From Serratia microhaemolytica (GTDB lineage: Bacteria; Pseudomonadota; Gammaproteobacteria; Enterobacterales; Enterobacteriaceae), in NCBI RefSeq assembly GCF_004011885.1, contig NZ_SBEF01000003.1:149052-213051 (forward strand): DNA of 64,000 bases, written 5' to 3'. Below the pieces are notes generated by a model, which saw only the letters and a program-made list of their open reading frames with translations, was not told the DNA's origin and ran no database searches. The position numbers and the translations under genes are program-made. Positions 39,679 to 50,120 of this stretch are shown piece after piece. The number at the start of each line of letters is the position of its first letter. Within the stretch, counting starts at the first letter, position 1.

Positions 39679-41581
39679 TATTAAGTGCAGCTAATGCTAC
39701 TTGTAAATCGACAGGTTGCAACAACGCTGCCGGTGGTGCTTTTACCCATTGTGGACAAAACCGTTCAACTTCGCTCAACAGCTGAATTGCCTGGGCGTGA
39801 TTCCATTGCTGGTGTTCACTAATTAGCTGCGTCGCCAACCAAGCAGCCACTATTGTGGCAGATACTTGTTGCTGATTGGCAAGATATCCTAACAGTTCTG
39901 GGATAAGTTTTGCTAAATTTTGCTGGCGTAATGGTAAAGGAACCGCACACAAAGTTAAATAGCCAGTTTCTATTTGTAGATCGAGACCAAACTTTATTAA
40001 TAACGGTTTATATTCGGTAGCGCAGGCGGCTTCTTGTTTATTCACGGTGAGTTTCAGCGGAATTAATAACGGTTGTGGCCGCAACCCTTCTTCGGGTGGA
40101 GTGAGTTGCATTTGGCGCAGTAACTGCTCGGCGACCAGTAAATTGATTAATCGCAACTGTTGCTGCTGCGCCAACAGTGCATAGTGTGGCGGATAGATCA
40201 TCAACAGGCGACCCAAGCTGTGCGGGTTAGTTGCCAGCGGTTGTGTTGTGAGCACTGTTTCAGGCTCTGCTAACTGAGCAGCGGGTGCCAGCGGTTCTGC
40301 GGTGGGATGAGTGGCCGCAACTTGTGTCAGGCGGGTGTTATCGAACCGCTGTTCAGCAAGGCTGCTGGTTTGTAACAAGCGGCCATAAACGGCTCCTTCA
40401 CGTTTCTGATAGCCTGAACCGGTTTGGTAGTGTGCCGTTGCGGGTTGATCCCCCTTTTCGGTAGCACTGCTCGGTTCGCTTGTCGGTGGTAGGAAGCTGT
40501 TTACACCAGCAGCAGCACGGTTATCTGGTTGTTGATTAACAACAGGTTTTTCGGCAGTTGGCGCGGTTAGCAACGGTTCGCTCACTGCCTGCTGTAGAAC
40601 GGTTACAATCGCTTGATAGATAAAATCGTGTACCCAGCGCGCCTGATGGAAACGCACCTCATGCTTGGCAGGGTGGACATTCACATCCACCTGATGCGGA
40701 TCAACGCTCAGGTAGAGCACGTAAGCCGGTTGCTGATCTGCCTGAAGCCGATCCTGATAGCCTTGGCGGATGGCGTGATTGATCAGCCGATCACGCATCA
40801 TGCGCTGATTAACATAGCAATACTGTATTTCACTCACCTGTGCAGCGCCTTGTGGAGCAACTACCCAACCGTGGATCGCCAAATCATCATGTTGCCAGTG
40901 AACCTCCAGCGCATGTTGCAGAAAAGCACTGCCACAGATCGCGTGTAAACGCCGTTGGTGTTGGCTTTGTTCAGCGGCGGCACGATATTGGCGCACCAGT
41001 TTGCCGTTGTGGCTTAAATTGATAGTGACAGCAAAACAGGCCAGGGCAATACGGCGCACCACTTCATCGATATGGCCAAACTCGGTTTTTTCGGTGCGCA
41101 TAAACTTGCGCCGTGCTGGCGTGTTGTAAAACAGATCCAGCACTTCAACCGTGCAGCCGACCGGGTGTGCGGCAGGCTTGATCACCACATTTTGCTCACG
41201 CCCTTCGGCGTAAGCCTGCCAGGCCTCATTCTGTTCTGCGGTACGCGAGGTCAACATCAGACGCGATACCGAACTGATGCTGGCCAGCGCTTCACCTCGA
41301 AAGCCAAGACTCACAATGGCTTCCAGATCATCGAGCGAACTGATTTTGCTGGTGGCGTGACGCGCCAATGCTAACGCTAAATCGGCCTTAGCAATGCCAC
41401 TGCCGTTATCACGAATACGGATCAGCTTGGCACCACCGCGTTCAATATCGATATCAATGCGCGTGGCTCCGGCATCGATGCTATTCTCAACCAGCTCTTT
41501 TACCACCGATGCCGGTCGTTCGACCACTTCACCGGCGGCAATCTGGTTGGCTAATTGCGGTGGTAACACCTGAATAGGCAT
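39665..41581 (-). CDS. mutL: DNA mismatch repair protein MutL
   Basis: 638 residues. The GHKL ATPase domain has the catalytic Glu in [47 protein letters not shown] and YNTPARRKF. The transducer domain includes [11 protein letters not shown] variable Gln/Pro-rich linker (about 340-440) leads to the C-terminal dimerisation domain. It lacks the DQHAxxE endonuclease motif, as expected for Dam-methylating enterics that use MutH. It lies between amiB and miaA. Confidence 0.97.
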   Translation of the reverse strand: MPIQVLPPQLANQIAAGEVVERPASVVKELVENSIDAGATRIDIDIERGGAKLIRIRDNGSGIAKADLALALARHATSKISSLDDLEAIVSLGFRGEALASISSVSRLMLTSRTAEQNEAWQAYAEGREQNVVIKPAAHPVGCTVEVLDLFYNTPARRKFMRTEKTEFGHIDEVVRRIALACFAVTINLSHNGKLVRQYRAAAEQSQHQRRLHAICGSAFLQHALEVHWQHDDLAIHGWVVAPQGAAQVSEIQYCYVNQRMMRDRLINHAIRQGYQDRLQADQQPAYVLYLSVDPHQVDVNVHPAKHEVRFHQARWVHDFIYQAIVTVLQQAVSEPLLTAPTAEKPVVNQQPDNRAAAGVNSFLPPTSEPSSATEKGDQPATAHYQTGSGYQKREGAVYGRLLQTSSLAEQRFDNTRLTQVAATHPTAEPLAPAAQLAEPETVLTTQPLATNPHSLGRLLMIYPPHYALLAQQQQLRLINLLVAEQLLRQMQLTPPEEGLRPQPLLIPLKLTVNKQEAACATEYKPLLIKFGLDLQIETGYLTLCAVPLPLRQQNLAKLIPELLGYLANQQQVSATIVAAWLATQLISEHQQWNHAQAIQLLSEVERFCPQWVKAPPAALLQPVDLQVALAALNNEQT

Positions 41582-41603
41582 TCAGTTCCCTCTTGTTACG
41601 GCA

Positions 41604-43124
41604 TTACGCCGACGGAATAGTTAACATGCGATCTAATGGTGCAACATCCGATTTTAATTTATTTAATCGTTTAATCTCGACCACTGAGACGCCATAACGC
41701 GCGGCAATCGATGAAAGGGTGTCACCACGGCTCACTTTATGTCGCCGCAGTTTAGCAGTTTTTGGCCGGCTACTGGTTAACTGATTTGTCTGTACTAGGT
41801 TCTGTAGCGGGCGTTGTATCTGTGGCTCAATCTGTAGCGGGTGGGATAAAAAGTATTCCCGTAAACCAAAGTAGATTGCCTGTGCCAGTTTATCCTGATG
41901 CAGATCGCTGTTTAATAAGCGTTCTTCTGCTTCATTGGTGATAAAGCCGGTCTCGACCAGCACGGAAGGAATATCAGGCGAACGCAACACACCCAAGCTG
42001 GCATGTTGTGGTACGTTTTTATGCAGGTCACCAATCTGCTCTAACTGTGGTAACAGCGCGCTTGCGACTTCGTAGCCCACCCGTTGTGAATGGCCGAACT
42101 GCAACTCTAGCAACGCCTGACTGAGGTAAGGATCGCTGTTACCGTCTGCCAGCAGTTCACCGGCTCCGCCTAACAACTCTGACTGCTTCTCATGTTTTTC
42201 CAGCCAGTTACCCAGTTCATCGCTGGCACGACGACTGGAGAGCACCCAAACCGAGGCACCTTTGGCACTACCGACAGAGAGCGCATCAGCATGAATCGAC
42301 ACCAGCACATTTGCGCCTTGTTGACGGGCAACATCAGAGCGTTCGCGCACTGAGACAAAATAGTCGCCAGTGCGTGTCATCACCGGTTTAAACATCGGAT
42401 CATCTTCCAGCAGTACGCGCAAACGGTGCGCAATCGCCAGCGTGACCTCTTTTTCGAGTAAACCGTGTGCGCCGATAGCACCGGGATCTTGTCCACCGTG
42501 ACCCGCATCAATGCCAACCACCACTAAAGGTTCAAAACCATCAGTTAGGTAGTGATTTGAGATCAATGCCTCCTCCATACCGAGCAGCGAACCGGGTTTT
42601 TTAGCTAACAGGCTTGAGGCAACTGTGGCTGTTTCTTGATGGTTGGCGCTTTGCTGTGGCTCACGCTTATTGACCAGCAACGCCGGTAATTCATGGCTAC
42701 TCTGCGGCTCGGCTGACAGCCCAGTACGGTTGCCTTCTGCTGCCAGCTTAAAAATCAGGCGATAGCCATTGTCCTGTTTTTGTAGAGAAATATCGGTTTT
42801 CACTGCCTGAGCTAGTTCAAACACCAACCGGACACTCTGTTCATCCTTGGGATGGCTAGTGCGGATTTTTCTGATCAGGCTGCGACCGTTGAAACTCAGT
42901 GGCAATTTTGCCACGACATCGCCTGGCTCTACATCCAGCACAATCCGTTCTGGTTTACGCAATGGAAAAGCGCTGTATGTTGGCATACTGTTGAAGCCAA
43001 ACAGCACTGTCGCAGCGCGTTCAGCATTGGTGACTTTGATATCGACCAGTGAAGCGGCTGATACTGCCAACGGACAGCACGACACCATCACGGCCATCAC
43101 TGCAAACGTTATCCGGCTGATCAT
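41604..43124 (-). CDS. amiB: N-acetylmuramoyl-L-alanine amidase AmiB
   Basis: 506 residues (E. coli 445). A signal peptide ([24 protein letters not shown]) is followed by an AMIN domain (about 25-125), a linker, and an Amidase_3 domain with Zn ligands in [17 protein letters not shown] (about 205), EKEVTLAIA and SIHADAL. The catalytic Glu is in [16 protein letters not shown]-terminal LysM repeat ([20 protein letters not shown]) binds glycan. It splits septal peptidoglycan under EnvC control. The start overlaps the tsaE stop by 4 bp. Confidence 0.95.
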   Translation of the reverse strand: MISRITFAVMAVMVSCCPLAVSAASLVDIKVTNAERAATVLFGFNSMPTYSAFPLRKPERIVLDVEPGDVVAKLPLSFNGRSLIRKIRTSHPKDEQSVRLVFELAQAVKTDISLQKQDNGYRLIFKLAAEGNRTGLSAEPQSSHELPALLVNKREPQQSANHQETATVASSLLAKKPGSLLGMEEALISNHYLTDGFEPLVVVGIDAGHGGQDPGAIGAHGLLEKEVTLAIAHRLRVLLEDDPMFKPVMTRTGDYFVSVRERSDVARQQGANVLVSIHADALSVGSAKGASVWVLSSRRASDELGNWLEKHEKQSELLGGAGELLADGNSDPYLSQALLELQFGHSQRVGYEVASALLPQLEQIGDLHKNVPQHASLGVLRSPDIPSVLVETGFITNEAEERLLNSDLHQDKLAQAIYFGLREYFLSHPLQIEPQIQRPLQNLVQTNQLTSSRPKTAKLRRHKVSRGDTLSSIAARYGVSVVEIKRLNKLKSDVAPLDRMLTIPSA

Positions 43125-43603
43125 GACTGCACTGCCTCTAACTGCTGACTAATTTGCTGCAGTAGCTGCTCGCCATAAGGTTGTAACGCTGCGATAGTGA
43201 CTACCCGACCGGCGTCATGATAACTGAAACTCAGCGTCAGGTCGGGGCAGGGCAGTACCCCCTCGCCACGTTGTGGCCACTCCACCAGGCAGATGGCATC
43301 TTGTGCAAAATAGTCACGCACGCCAATAAACTCCAGCTCTTCTGCATCAGCGAGCCGATAGAGATCAAAATGGTAAACATTCATTGGCTGCAAGCTGTAA
43401 GGTTCCACTAGGGTATAAGTGGGGCTTTTGACCGTGCCCGAATGCCCTAATGCCTGCAAAAATCCCCGGCTAAAGGTGGTTTTACCCGCGCCTAAATCAC
43501 CATAAAGATAGATCACACAGGGCTGGGCACACGCCTTGGCCAGAATAGCACCCAGCGTGATGGTTGCAGCCTCATTTGGCAGAGATAAAATTTTTGTTTT
43601 CAT
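43121..43603 (-). CDS. tsaE: tRNA t6A biosynthesis ATPase TsaE
   Basis: 160 residues. P-loop [14 protein letters not shown] (about 35-48), [27 protein letters not shown] and the [10 protein letters not shown] segment mark TsaE (YjeE). It works with TsaB and TsaD to make t6A37 in ANN-decoding tRNAs. It overlaps amiB. Unlike in E. coli, where nnr and tsaE are contiguous, 266 bp separate it from nnr. Confidence 0.96.
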   Translation of the reverse strand: MKTKILSLPNEAATITLGAILAKACAQPCVIYLYGDLGAGKTTFSRGFLQALGHSGTVKSPTYTLVEPYSLQPMNVYHFDLYRLADAEELEFIGVRDYFAQDAICLVEWPQRGEGVLPCPDLTLSFSYHDAGRVVTIAALQPYGEQLLQQISQQLEAVQS

Positions 43604-43869
43604 TATGTTATTTCTTTTTTAGTTATTTAAATTGAGTTTATTGACGGTTAATACCCCAGCAAACCGTTCCAGTATTTAGTGCCCATCGATTGGGTCGATG
43701 TAGATACATTTGTTAACCATTAGATTAGCGCATTGTTGCTGTAGTGTTGAGTCTAAACATAATTTATTATTGGCTTTAATGCTTGTTTTAGCATTTCCTA
43801 CTTTATATAAGCAATAGCAACACAACAACACGCAATCTATGTTCAACCGCCCACTCAGCCTAAGCCCGG
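43604..43869. other. noncoding interval between nnr and tsaE, 266 bp
   Basis: AT-rich sequence with no open frame, tRNA or CRISPR. It contains short palindromic bits (CCCATCGATTGGG near 43682 and ATGCTTGTTTTAGCAT near 43779). It may give tsaE its own promoter. Confidence 0.5.
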
Positions 43870-45384
43870 TTAATTGGCTGGGTTAACATAACGTGGGATC
43901 AACGTCAGCAGATCTGTCGCCAACAAGCCTCGGCAGCCCTGTTGTGCGGCAACATCATCGGCAGCGGCTCCATGAACCACACTGCCAGCACAGGCTGCCG
44001 CATAGAGCGGAAGTTTCTGCGCCAGCAAGCCGCCAATAATACCCGATAGCACATCACCACTACCACCCGCAGCCAGCCCAGGATTACCGACATCCACAAT
44101 CGACATCATTCCACCGGGTTCAGCAACGAGGCTACCGGCACCTTTCAGTACCACCACACCGCCATAGCTGGCGACCAACCGTTGTGCTGCTGCCAGACGA
44201 TCGGCTTCGATCTCTGCAATTTGGCACCCAAGCAGCCTGGCAGCTTCACCCGGATGAGGCGTGATGATCCGGTTGTGGCATTGCTGGGGAGATAACGCCA
44301 ACAGATTGAGTGCATCGGCATCCCAGAGCATCGGCTTGTCACAGTTTTTCAGTGGCGATAACGCTTGCCGTCCCCACTCATCCTGCCCCAAACCAGGGCC
44401 AATCACCACCACATCAGCCCAGTCGATGCCCTGCTGCAAAGAGAGCGCGGTTAACCCCTGCACCATCAGTTCAGGGCGAGCAGTCAACAGTGGCGCTACG
44501 TGTTCCGGGCGCGTCAACACACGCACCAAACCAGCCCCGCTGCGCAGTGCCGCTTCCGCTGCCATGCGGATTGCACCACCAAAACCGTGGTCGCCACCAA
44601 TCAGTAACAGCCGTCCATGTTCGCCTTTATGGGCACAAGGGCGGCGTGGTTGCAGCCAGCGAGTTAACTGCTGCTGATCAATACGTTCCATTGACAGCGA
44701 TCTTTGTTGCTGGTTCAACCAGCTCTCCAATCCCAATGCGCTGAAGTGCAATTTGCCGACCCAATCGCGTGCCTGACCGGTCAACAGGCCAGGCTTCAAG
44801 GCGATAAAGGTGAGAGTGTGTGTGGCACGCATCACGGCACCCGGTGTGGCACCGCTGTCAGCCATTAGGCCTGAAGGGATATCGAGTGCGATCACCGGGC
44901 AGCCACTCTGGTTGACAGCAGCAATCACCGAATGAAACGGCGCACGAGGGGCTGCCCGTAAGCCAGTACCCAATAGCGCATCGACGATAAGATCCACTGC
45001 TGTTGGCCAGTGATCTTCAAGCTGGCCGATGTTGCCACCCGCATCGAGCCAGGCTTGGCGTGCCGTCGCGGCTTCAGCAGGCAGTGGCCGACTCTGTTGG
45101 CAGGCGAGCAGAGTCACCGTAATACCCGCTTCTGCTGCCAGGCGCGCCAGTACATAGCCATCGCCGCCGTTGTTGCCTTGGCCGCATAACACCAGCCAGT
45201 GGCGACAGTGTGGATAGTGATCGCGCGCTAATTGATAACCGGCACTGCCAGCACGCGCCATCAGTGTATCAAGTGAAATGCCGAGTGCGGCAGCAGCGAT
45301 CGGCTCTGCCGCGCTAATCGCACGCGCAGACCAGACAGTGTGTGGTAGAGTGTCGCAGTATGGTTTTTGATGATGACAACGCAT
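43870..45384 (-). CDS. nnr: bifunctional NAD(P)HX epimerase / ADP-dependent dehydratase
   Basis: 504 residues from the ATG at 45384. The N-terminal YjeF_N epimerase domain has LCGQGNNGGDGYVLARLA and DLIVDALLGTGL. The C-terminal carbohydrate-kinase-like dehydratase has HKGEHGRLLLIGGDHGFGGAIRMA, VIGPGLGQDEWG, WDADALNLL, ITPHPGEAARLL and GGSGDVLSGIIGGLLAQ. It repairs hydrated NAD(P)H. Its start codon overlaps the divergent queG start codon in the shared tetramer CATG; a frame extending 102 bp further upstream lies inside queG and is not supported. Confidence 0.95.
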   Translation of the reverse strand: MRCHHQKPYCDTLPHTVWSARAISAAEPIAAAALGISLDTLMARAGSAGYQLARDHYPHCRHWLVLCGQGNNGGDGYVLARLAAEAGITVTLLACQQSRPLPAEAATARQAWLDAGGNIGQLEDHWPTAVDLIVDALLGTGLRAAPRAPFHSVIAAVNQSGCPVIALDIPSGLMADSGATPGAVMRATHTLTFIALKPGLLTGQARDWVGKLHFSALGLESWLNQQQRSLSMERIDQQQLTRWLQPRRPCAHKGEHGRLLLIGGDHGFGGAIRMAAEAALRSGAGLVRVLTRPEHVAPLLTARPELMVQGLTALSLQQGIDWADVVVIGPGLGQDEWGRQALSPLKNCDKPMLWDADALNLLALSPQQCHNRIITPHPGEAARLLGCQIAEIEADRLAAAQRLVASYGGVVVLKGAGSLVAEPGGMMSIVDVGNPGLAAGGSGDVLSGIIGGLLAQKLPLYAAACAGSVVHGAAADDVAAQQGCRGLLATDLLTLIPRYVNPAN

Positions 45385-46534
45385 GACACATCCTCTCGAT
45401 CTCGAACAACTGGCACAACATATCAAGCAATGGGGGCAATCGCTAGGTTTCCAGCAGGTGGGAATTTGCGATACCGATCTCAGCATTGAACAACCCAGGC
45501 TTCAGGCGTGGCTGGACGAGCAGTATCACGGCGAAATGGCGTGGATGGCTCGCCACGGCTTGTTACGCGCGCGCCCGGCAGAGTTATTGCCAGGCACACT
45601 GCGGGTGATCAGTGTGCGCATGAACTACCTTCCGGCCAATGCGGCGTTTGCTAAAACGCTTAACAACCCGCAACTCGGCTATGTCAGCCGCTATGCGCTT
45701 GGGCGCGACTACCACAAGCTGTTACGTCAACGGCTGAAAAAGCTAGCGGAACAGATCCAGAATTACTGCGGTGAGCTCAATTTCCGCCCATTTGTCGACT
45801 CTGCGCCGATTATGGAACGGCCGTTGGCGGCCAAAGCCGGTATTGGTTGGGTCGGCAAACACTCTCTGCTGCTGAACCGTGAAGCAGGCTCCTGGTTTTT
45901 CCTGGGCGAATTACTGGTCGATCTGCCACTGCCGGTTGACCAGCCACAAACGGATACCGCAGAACCGCAATGCGGTCGCTGTGTCGCCTGCATCACCATT
46001 TGCCCGACTGGTGCGATTGTTGCGCCCTACATTGTCGATGCCCGCCGCTGTATCTCCTATTTGACCATTGAACTCGAGGGCAGCATACCGGAAGCGTTGC
46101 GTCCGCTGATTGGCAACCGTATTTATGGCTGTGATGATTGCCAACTGATCTGCCCATGGAACCGCTTCTCAACCTTGACGGAAGAGGCGGATTTCAGCCC
46201 ACGGGCAGCGCTACACGCACCACAATTGCTGGATCTGTTTAGCTGGAGTGAAGCTGAGTTTCTGACCATCACCAACGGCTCAGCTATTCGGCGCATTGGT
46301 TACTGGCGCTGGCTGCGTAACATTGCTGTCGCACTGGGTAATGCGCCTTATCAGCCAGACATTGTCACCGCGTTGCAGCAGCGTATTGGGCAACAAGCAT
46401 TATTGGATGAACATATTCACTGGGCGTTGGCACAACAGATGATGCGCCGAGAACAGCGCGCTATTTTTGTGCAATCACCCCAACAGGCACGACTGATCCG
46501 CGCCGTCGAGAAGGGATTGGCAAGAGATGCTTAA
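45383..46534 (+). CDS. queG: epoxyqueuosine reductase
   Basis: 383 residues. The cobalamin-binding N-terminal region (SRYALGRDYHKLLRQRLKKLAEQI, VDSAPIMERPLAAKAGIGWVGKHSLL) is followed by two [4Fe-4S] motifs, CGRCVACITICPTGA (about residues 197-210) and CDDCQLICPWN (about 251-261). The C-terminal HEAT-like part has RRIGYWRWLRNIAVALGN. It reduces epoxyqueuosine to queuosine in tRNA using B12. It is divergent from nnr with overlapping start codons. Confidence 0.96.
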   Translation: MTHPLDLEQLAQHIKQWGQSLGFQQVGICDTDLSIEQPRLQAWLDEQYHGEMAWMARHGLLRARPAELLPGTLRVISVRMNYLPANAAFAKTLNNPQLGYVSRYALGRDYHKLLRQRLKKLAEQIQNYCGELNFRPFVDSAPIMERPLAAKAGIGWVGKHSLLLNREAGSWFFLGELLVDLPLPVDQPQTDTAEPQCGRCVACITICPTGAIVAPYIVDARRCISYLTIELEGSIPEALRPLIGNRIYGCDDCQLICPWNRFSTLTEEADFSPRAALHAPQLLDLFSWSEAEFLTITNGSAIRRIGYWRWLRNIAVALGNAPYQPDIVTALQQRIGQQALLDEHIHWALAQQMMRREQRAIFVQSPQQARLIRAVEKGLARDA

Positions 46535-46857
46535 GCTTATTATCCCGGCCGCGCCCGTGGCATAACTCACACTGTGGACTTGTGCATAAAAATAAAAAGC
46601 TGTTGTGTTTCAACCGCGAAAAAAAGAGCAAGTTCTGGTTGAGAGAATTTTTGATAAAAAAATTAATTTATTTTCAATATGATAAAATTCACATTTGCTT
46701 TTTTTCTTTTTTTATTCTACCGCAGTAAGGTCAAAAACCTGTGGATAACTCTGTTCATAATAGTTTGTCAGTCGATAAGAGACCCATTAAAACTTTTCAC
46801 TAGACTTAAGTTAGCGAGCGGCAAATCAGCAGCGAAAAATGTATAACCGTGTAACGC
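46535..46857. other. AT-rich intergenic region between queG and sbcC, 323 bp
   Basis: A long A/T-rich tract (about 46640-46720) is followed by one perfect DnaA box, TGTGGATAA, at 46740-46748. A second partial match (TGTGGACTT) lies near 46574. No gene or clear terminator. The region separates convergent queG and sbcC. Confidence 0.55.
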
Positions 46858-49800
46858 TCAATTTGCGCTGCTGCATCCCGGCCCAGAAAGTTCACTTCTG
46901 CCGCCAATTTGTGGCGTAACCAGAATTTGTGTGCTAATCCGCTCTTTCAATGCCGCAACATGGGAGATAACACCAATCAGTTTGCCAGTTTGCTGCAAGC
47001 TGGCCAGCGCCTCCAGTGCTGTGTTCAGCGCCTCTTCATCCAGCGTACCGAAGCCCTCATCCAAGAACAACGAATCGACGCGCACATTCTGGCTGGCCAT
47101 TTGCGCCAGCCCAAGTGCCAACGCGAGGCTGACGATAAAACTTTCGCCACCAGAAAGGTTCTTGGTTGAACGGATCTCGCCAGCCTGGTAGTTGTCGATC
47201 ACATTTAGCTCAAGTGGCTGGTTGCGATCGCGTATCAGCAGGTAGCGATCACTCATTTTTTGCAGTTGCTGGTTGGCGTAATTAACCATGATTTCAAATG
47301 TCAGCCCTTGGGCAAAATTGCGGTATTTTTTACCATCGTGTGAGCCGATAAGCTGATACAGATCTTCCCAGCGCTGACACTCTCGCTGTTGCGCCACGAT
47401 CGCTGCTTGCGCCTCGGCACTTTTCTGCCGTTGCTGCTGGTTATTGTCCAGTTGAAGCTGCAATTTGGTGATCTCAGTCAGTACCCGCTCCAGCTCAGGT
47501 TGCAGGCTACTCTGCTGCCACAGTAACTCCGCCAGCGGTTGCTGGCTGATCTGCAACGCGCGCTGCTGTGCCAACGCCTGTTGCGACTGTGCCTGCTGTG
47601 CGCTTAATCCGACATCGCGTTGATCCAGCGCGTTAGCTTGCTCAGCCAGTTGCTGACGTTCAGCAGGTGACAATATTGCCGCGAGCAATTCTGCTTCATG
47701 GCTAAAGCCTTGTGCTGGCAGCGCCAACACAAAATCGGTTTCCGTCTGCTGTAACTGCTGCTGACACTCGTTGATCCGCAGCGTCAGGGAAGCGATCGCC
47801 TGCTGCACATCGCGGCACTGGCGTTGACTCTCCTGCTCGGCATGGCGTGCCAGCTCGACGCTATGCTCCGCATCACTGATTGCGCGTTTCAACTGTTGCT
47901 GCCGAGTCTCTGGGTCATCATCACCAAATAACTGCTGTCGCTGTTGTTGGCTATCGGTTAACTGCTGTTGTAACAGTGTCAACCGCTGCTGTTGCTGCGC
48001 CAACGCGTGCTTTCTGTTGTCAATCAGCGGCGATAATTGCGTCAGCTCGCCGTTGATGGCGGCAAGTTTCTGTTCAATCACAGTGCGTTCACTGATCTTC
48101 TGTTGCCAGGCACGCAACCGGGCAGTGAGTGTTGCCAGCAGTGTGGTGATCTGGCTAGGTGCAAACTCAGTCACGCCGAGTGGCTGTAAATCGCTCAGCA
48201 CCGCCTGCCACTGTGCAGCAAAATCAGCCTGCTGTGTGGTCAACTGCTGGGTGATATCGGACTGACGTTGTGCGAGATGTTGCTGCTGCTGGGTAGCGCG
48301 CTGTAGCTCGCTCTCCGCACGGATCAACTGCTCACGCGCTTGCTTTTCGGCTAACTGCCACTGCTCAAGTTGCTGCTGTTGCAACTCTGCCTGCTCAATC
48401 AAGCACGTTAAGCGCGTAATCTGCTGCTCAGTCTCATCGGGTTGTGGCAGATTGCCCTGTGCAAAAGGGTGCTCGGTAGCGCCGCAGAGCGGGCAAGGTT
48501 TGCCATCGGTCAATGTCGCGCGTTGCTGCTCCAGAGCGGCGATTTGGCGTAACAGCGCGATCTCACGCAGTAGCGCCTCTTTCTCGCTGCGATATTCGCG
48601 TAATAGCCGACCGGCCAACAACTGCTGTAATGCTGCCTGCCGTTGCTGAAGTTGCAGCTCGCTCTGTTGCAACTGCTGTTGGCACGCAGTCACCTGCTGC
48701 TGTTGCTGCGCCAGCGTGGTTGCGCTCTGTTGCTGCAACTTGCGCTGCTCTCGCTCACGTTGCTCGGTTTGCTCGATGTGATGCTGTAGCGTGAGTAGCG
48801 AGTTGAGCTGCAATTCAACACTGGCCAGGCCACTCTCCAGCCAGCGATCGGCCTGATGCTGTAGCAAATAGTGGTTGATGTTGGCCAACTGCTGCTCGGT
48901 GGCCTGCTTCTGTTGTTGCTGCTGCTGTTCTACCGCCTGCTCAGTCGCAAGCTGGCTTTGTGCTTGTTGGTACAACTGTTGATGCTGGTTAATGGTGTGC
49001 TGTTGATCAGCCAATGACTGATCCAGCAGCCGTACCTGCTGTAACAACGGTTCGGCGTCGGTGAATGCACTACGCTGTTGCGCCAGTTGTCTCTGCGCCA
49101 GTAGATACTGTGCTGTCTGTTGCTCTAGCTGTGTCTGAAGCGCCGGTAGTGCCTGTTGTTGTTGCCGCAACTGCTGCTGATCCTGTTGCTGCTGTTGGCG
49201 CAGGGTCGTGAGCCGGCTATAGAGTCCATCCAACTCAGCGGCAGCCAATGCCCGTTGTAACCGGCTACGTTGTGGCTGAAAGGCGAGCTGTTCGTGCTGT
49301 AGCTGCTGCCGCTGCTCGGCAAGCCCAGCGATTTCGGCCTGCCGCCTCTCGATTTCACGCCACCAATCAATTGCTTGTCCGATGCTCGCCAGTTGCTGGC
49401 TCAACTGCTCTCTCTGCTGTTGCTGCTGAATGATGTGCTGCATCATCTGCTGCTCCTGCTCAGCACTGAGCAACTCGATACCCGCTGTCGCGGCCTGCAA
49501 CAGACTTAATGTCTGCTGCTCCTGCTGGCGCAACTTATGTGCTCGCTGTGAAATCTGGCTGTAGATCTCACTACCGGTGATCCGCTCCAAGATCGGTGCG
49601 CGTTCATCGGCACTCGCCTGTAGAAAAGCGGCAAAACCGCCCTGTGCCAGCAACATTGAGCGCGTAAAGCGATCAAAATCCATCCCGGTGACGACTTCAA
49701 TCCTCTTTGCCACCTCGTTGATTTTATTCTCAAGTAACTGGCCACTCTCGGCATCGGAAATTTCGTGTTTGGGTGGCTGCAACTCGCCGTTGGCCTTGTT

Positions 49801-50106
49801 ACGAGCGCGGCGCTGGCTCCAATGGCAGCGATAGCTGCCGGATTGTGTTTCGAAAGTCACTTCAGCAAAACATTCACCACGCTGGCGGGAAATGATCTCA
49901 TTGCTGCTTTTGCTCACCTTATGTAAACGCGGAGTGCGGCCATACAGCGCCAGACAGAGCGCATCCAGAATGGTGCTTTTACCCGCACCGGTAGGGCCGA
50001 TAATGGCGAAAATACCGTCAGCGATGAACGCCGGATGGGTGAAATCTATCTGCCACTCGCCGCAGAGCGAATTCAAGTTACTAAAACGTAGCTGTAAAAT
50101 TCTCAT
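46858..50106 (-). CDS. sbcC: exonuclease subunit SbcC (Rad50-like)
   Basis: 1082 residues. Walker A GPTGAGKST (about 36-44) and the C-terminal signature LSGGESFIVSLALALGLAQMA plus Walker B DSLFLDEGFGTLDEEAL form the split ABC ATPase. Between them are two very Gln-rich coiled coils and a zinc hook, CPLCG, at about residue 537. With SbcD it cleaves hairpins and processes double-strand ends. The protein is clearly of the SbcC family but diverges a good deal from E. coli SbcC outside the motifs. sbcD ends 14 bp upstream. Confidence 0.94.
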   Translation of the reverse strand: MRILQLRFSNLNSLCGEWQIDFTHPAFIADGIFAIIGPTGAGKSTILDALCLALYGRTPRLHKVSKSSNEIISRQRGECFAEVTFETQSGSYRCHWSQRRARNKANGELQPPKHEISDAESGQLLENKINEVAKRIEVVTGMDFDRFTRSMLLAQGGFAAFLQASADERAPILERITGSEIYSQISQRAHKLRQQEQQTLSLLQAATAGIELLSAEQEQQMMQHIIQQQQQREQLSQQLASIGQAIDWWREIERRQAEIAGLAEQRQQLQHEQLAFQPQRSRLQRALAAAELDGLYSRLTTLRQQQQQDQQQLRQQQQALPALQTQLEQQTAQYLLAQRQLAQQRSAFTDAEPLLQQVRLLDQSLADQQHTINQHQQLYQQAQSQLATEQAVEQQQQQQKQATEQQLANINHYLLQHQADRWLESGLASVELQLNSLLTLQHHIEQTEQREREQRKLQQQSATTLAQQQQQVTACQQQLQQSELQLQQRQAALQQLLAGRLLREYRSEKEALLREIALLRQIAALEQQRATLTDGKPCPLCGATEHPFAQGNLPQPDETEQQITRLTCLIEQAELQQQQLEQWQLAEKQAREQLIRAESELQRATQQQQHLAQRQSDITQQLTTQQADFAAQWQAVLSDLQPLGVTEFAPSQITTLLATLTARLRAWQQKISERTVIEQKLAAINGELTQLSPLIDNRKHALAQQQQRLTLLQQQLTDSQQQRQQLFGDDDPETRQQQLKRAISDAEHSVELARHAEQESQRQCRDVQQAIASLTLRINECQQQLQQTETDFVLALPAQGFSHEAELLAAILSPAERQQLAEQANALDQRDVGLSAQQAQSQQALAQQRALQISQQPLAELLWQQSSLQPELERVLTEITKLQLQLDNNQQQRQKSAEAQAAIVAQQRECQRWEDLYQLIGSHDGKKYRNFAQGLTFEIMVNYANQQLQKMSDRYLLIRDRNQPLELNVIDNYQAGEIRSTKNLSGGESFIVSLALALGLAQMASQNVRVDSLFLDEGFGTLDEEALNTALEALASLQQTGKLIGVISHVAALKERISTQILVTPQIGGRSELSGPGCSSAN

Positions 50107-50120
50107 TGTGCGCTCCCAGG

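Noticed and set aside
45385..45486. N-terminal extension of nnr by 34 codons
   Set aside because: It would lie inside queG on the opposite strand and is not similar to the Nnr N-terminus.
46640..46850. Possible chromosomal origin (oriC) because of a DnaA box and an AT-rich tract
   Set aside because: Only one perfect DnaA box, no GATC cluster, no 13-mers of the GATCTnTTnTTTT type and no mnmG/mioC neighbours.
49000..49560. Gln-rich repeats (CAG/CTG-like) as a microsatellite in sbcC
   Set aside because: They encode the expected SbcC coiled coil and are irregular; no pure tandem array is present.
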